From Paracoccaceae bacterium (lineage in GTDB: Bacteria; Pseudomonadota; Alphaproteobacteria; Rhodobacterales; Rhodobacteraceae): a stretch of DNA of 16,006 nucleotides. Shown here one piece after another: positions 14,163 to 16,006 of this stretch. The translations under genes and the position numbers were made by a program. The stretch lies in assembly GCA_003447515.1 (NCBI GenBank), contig DLZA01000243.1:3002-19007 (forward strand), given 5' to 3'. Under the pieces are notes generated by a model, which was not told the DNA's origin, did not search any database, and was given only the letters and a program-made list of their open reading frames with translations. How positions within the stretch are numbered: the stretch's first letter is position 1; every line of letters begins with the position of its first letter.

Positions 14163-15380
14163 TCATCTAACCCGCAACGGCAACCGCTCCAATGCATGCA
14201 TCGCATTGTTGGGTCTCCAAACTGCTTCGCCATTTGGCTCTAATTTTTCCACCATCTCTGCAATCGCCATCAGGATTGCCTGTCCTTCTGCGCGGGCAAT
14301 ATTCTGACCCACGCACATGTGAACACCCGCGCCCAATGCCAAGTGCCCCACAGTTCTGCGTTTTATATCGTATATCTCAGGCGCGTCCCATCGCGTAGGG
14401 TCCAGATTTGCAGCCCCAAGAACACACAGGATCTTGCTACCCTCCGCAATCTTTACATCTGCGACTACAGTATCGACACAAGCTGTCCGACAAAACGCCG
14501 CCACTGGTGAGGTTAATCGCAATGTCTCCTCAAAAGCCGCCATCGCCAATGCTGGATCATCTTTCAGCAACTCAAATTGAGCCGGGTTCTGCGATAACGC
14601 CCACAGCGCATTCCCAATTCCTGTCACGGTCGTATCAATGCCGGCTGACAACAAGGATCGTACTAGCATTCCTGCCTCAGCCTCACTCACGTGCCCATCG
14701 TCTACTCCAGCATAAACCGCAGCTCCAATTCCATCCAAACTCAAATTTGCCCTATCACACTGCATTGTGATCCAAGGCACCACCTCTGGCCCCATGGCCA
14801 TGGCTGCGCGACGCTGCGCGTTATCTGGCCCAAGTGCGTTAAACACCATTGACCCATAATCAACCAATTTACGCGCATCAGATTGCTTCATCCCCAACGC
14901 CCGAGGAAACACCGTTGTCGGATAGACCTCCGCCAAATCTGCCACTCCATCAATGCGCCCACGCTCCAACATACGTGCCACTAACGACCGCGCCTCCATC
15001 AGTAAATACGCTCGCAAATCCGCCACAGCTTTCGGCGATAAAGCTCGCATCAAAACGCGCCTTGTGCGGTTGTGATCTGGTGGGTCAACCTCCAGTATAA
15101 TTGATGGCGGTCGCCAAGGATCCTCAAGCGCAAAATCCTGCACGCCCACACCCCGCGAGGAAACAAATCTTTCATGATCCGAAAATACCTCACGGACGAC
15201 ATTATACTGCCCACAGGCGAGCATCGAATATTGTGGCAAATAAGAAAACGCTCCTCGTTCACGCAACGTGGCATAAAACGACGCAGGATCAGACTGCACC
15301 TCTACCGAGTAAGGATCCAGATCCCAGTTCCGAACACCCGCAGGCGCGCCAAACGACAAATGCCCATGCACCAATTCCAT
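14163..15380 (-). CDS. Cytochrome P450, CYP199A-like
   Basis: A 405-residue soluble bacterial P450. It shows the I-helix oxygen-activation motif SAGIDTT (Asp249, Thr250), the K-helix ExxR in EETLRL (Glu285 to Arg288), and the haem-ligand loop ALGAGVHMCVG with Cys356. Segments such as SSRGVGVQDF...PWRPPS, DPPDHNRTRR, YPTTVFP, and LVRSLLSAG are close to what I remember of CYP199A4, which demethylates 4-methoxybenzoate; the Arg-Ser-x-x-Ser ahead of the I-helix motif binds the carboxylate there. A para-substituted aromatic acid substrate is therefore a reasonable inference. The ATG has GGAGG at 5 bases, and is preferred to a TTG six codons upstream. The normally conserved Phe seven residues before Cys is Leu (349). 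No ferredoxin or reductase gene is in the window. Confidence 0.95.
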   Translation of the reverse strand: MELVHGHLSFGAPAGVRNWDLDPYSVEVQSDPASFYATLRERGAFSYLPQYSMLACGQYNVVREVFSDHERFVSSRGVGVQDFALEDPWRPPSIILEVDPPDHNRTRRVLMRALSPKAVADLRAYLLMEARSLVARMLERGRIDGVADLAEVYPTTVFPRALGMKQSDARKLVDYGSMVFNALGPDNAQRRAAMAMGPEVVPWITMQCDRANLSLDGIGAAVYAGVDDGHVSEAEAGMLVRSLLSAGIDTTVTGIGNALWALSQNPAQFELLKDDPALAMAAFEETLRLTSPVAAFCRTACVDTVVADVKIAEGSKILCVLGAANLDPTRWDAPEIYDIKRRTVGHLALGAGVHMCVGQNIARAEGQAILMAIAEMVEKLEPNGEAVWRPNNAMHALERLPLRVR

Positions 15381-15506
15381 CACTTCCTCCGCTGCCAACC
15401 AGATTAGGAAGCTTACAGTCTCACAGGCTAATCACAACTTCCCTTTTTCTTGCGATGCAAAATATCTAATTCCCAACGCAAACCAAACCGATTATAGACC
15501 AAAGTT
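15381..15506. promoter_or_regulatory. Divergent promoter region of the P450 gene and rimO
   Basis: The 126-base gap must carry start signals for both genes. A weak candidate for the P450 (minus strand) is TTGGTT with TATTTT 16 bases later; for rimO a TTATAG lies just before the gene. Neither is convincing. No ribosome binding site precedes rimO. Confidence 0.25.
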
Positions 15507-16006
15507 ATGAGTAAAAATCCTCCTAACCTACGCCCAGACCTTGCCCCAAAAGTGCGGATCAAGGAACAGGCCAATCCCAATCAACCCAAAATTGGCATGG
15601 TATCGTTGGGTTGTCCCAAGGCGCTGGTAGACTCTGAACGTATCCTCACCCGCCTACGCGCCGAAGGCTATGCCATCTCTCCCGATTACCAGGGAGCTGA
15701 GGCGGTGATCGTCAACACTTGCGGCTTTCTAGATAGCGCTAAAGCCGAGTCCCTCGACGCTATCGGTGAAGCGCTTTCCGAGAATGGCAAGGTAATCGTA
15801 ACGGGCTGCCTTGGCGCTGAAGAAGACTATATCCGCGGCTCGCACCCCAGCGTGCTGGCCGTCACTGGACCGCACCAATACGAACAGGTGCTGGACGCAG
15901 TACACAAAGCCGTACCCCCATCGCCAGACCCGTTTGTAGATCTTCTTCCCGCCCAAAATGTTTCACTAACTCCACGCCATTACAGCTACCTAAAGATATC
16001 CGAGGG
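15507..16006 (+). CDS. rimO: Ribosomal protein S12 methylthiotransferase RimO (partial)
   Basis: The frame from the ATG at 15507 is open to the window edge (166 full codons), so the C-terminal radical-SAM and TRAM domains are outside. What is visible is the N-terminal UPF0004 domain: [14 protein letters not shown] with Cys36, [21 protein letters not shown] with Cys72, and VTGCLGAE with Cys101, the three ligands of the auxiliary iron-sulfur cluster. The last residues, [14 protein letters not shown], lead into the radical-SAM CxxxCxxC motif just past the edge. RimO adds a methylthio group to an Asp of ribosomal protein S12. The opening [15 protein letters not shown] is the one I recall from Rhodobacterales RimO, supporting the start despite no clear ribosome binding site. 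Confidence 0.97.
   Translation, partial: MSKNPPNLRPDLAPKVRIKEQANPNQPKIGMVSLGCPKALVDSERILTRLRAEGYAISPDYQGAEAVIVNTCGFLDSAKAESLDAIGEALSENGKVIVTGCLGAEEDYIRGSHPSVLAVTGPHQYEQVLDAVHKAVPPSPDPFVDLLPAQNVSLTPRHYSYLKISE

Noticed and set aside
1..16006. CRISPR array, insertion sequence, phage, toxin-antitoxin or defence island
   Set aside because: I saw no regularly spaced repeats, transposase or integrase-like proteins, terminal inverted repeats or recognised defence genes.

Overview
The window looks like a chromosomal segment of a low-to-moderate GC member of the Rhodobacterales (Roseobacter-like Alphaproteobacteria). The reasons are the split ATP synthase F0 operon with duplicated b/b' subunits (atpI-atpB-atpE-atpF'-atpF without the F1 genes), a b subunit with a cleavable-looking signal peptide, a small 'RAxALR' lipoprotein next to homoserine dehydrogenase, and a RimO N-terminus of the type I recall from that order. 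These assignments are by recognition of protein families; no search was run.

Layout. 1-620: AT-rich, no supportable gene. 621-1193 (-): TetR-family regulator, divergent from 1301-1555 (+), a small lipoprotein, with a likely operator between them. 1655-2941 (+): homoserine dehydrogenase (hom), convergent with the F0 operon at 3021-5584 (-). A strong factor-independent terminator for the F0 operon lies between them, and a stem-loop without a U-tract sits just after atpE. 5585-6172: gene-free, holding a near-perfect 20-bp palindrome. 6173-8140 (-): a two-gene unit of a TIGR03084-type metal-binding protein and a YbfB/YjiJ-type MFS transporter. 8559-10675 (+): a short-chain dehydrogenase followed by a DadA-like FAD amino-acid dehydrogenase.

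10943-15380 is the most interesting accessory part. A minus-strand operon has overlapping or closely spaced genes: Fe-dependent alcohol dehydrogenase, hotdog thioesterase, GNAT acetyltransferase, DsbA-fold 2-hydroxychromene-2-carboxylate isomerase-like protein. The GNAT gene is interrupted by one amber codon. The operon is divergent from a NodN/MaoC-type hydratase across a promoter region with an 11-bp (7+4) interrupted dyad. The hydratase is convergent with a CYP199A-like cytochrome P450. These gene types suggest oxidation of a small aromatic or aryl carboxylic acid and handling of CoA thioesters, but no substrate can be read from the sequence. The window ends inside rimO (15507 onward, +).

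I see no tRNA, rRNA, CRISPR array, insertion sequence, phage gene or recognisable defence system. The plus strand is C- and A-rich whichever way the genes point, which suggests it is the lagging-strand side of its replichore. The items most worth a second look are the amber-interrupted GNAT, the Phe-to-Leu change in the P450 haem loop, the hairpin after atpE, and several unassigned operator-like dyads.
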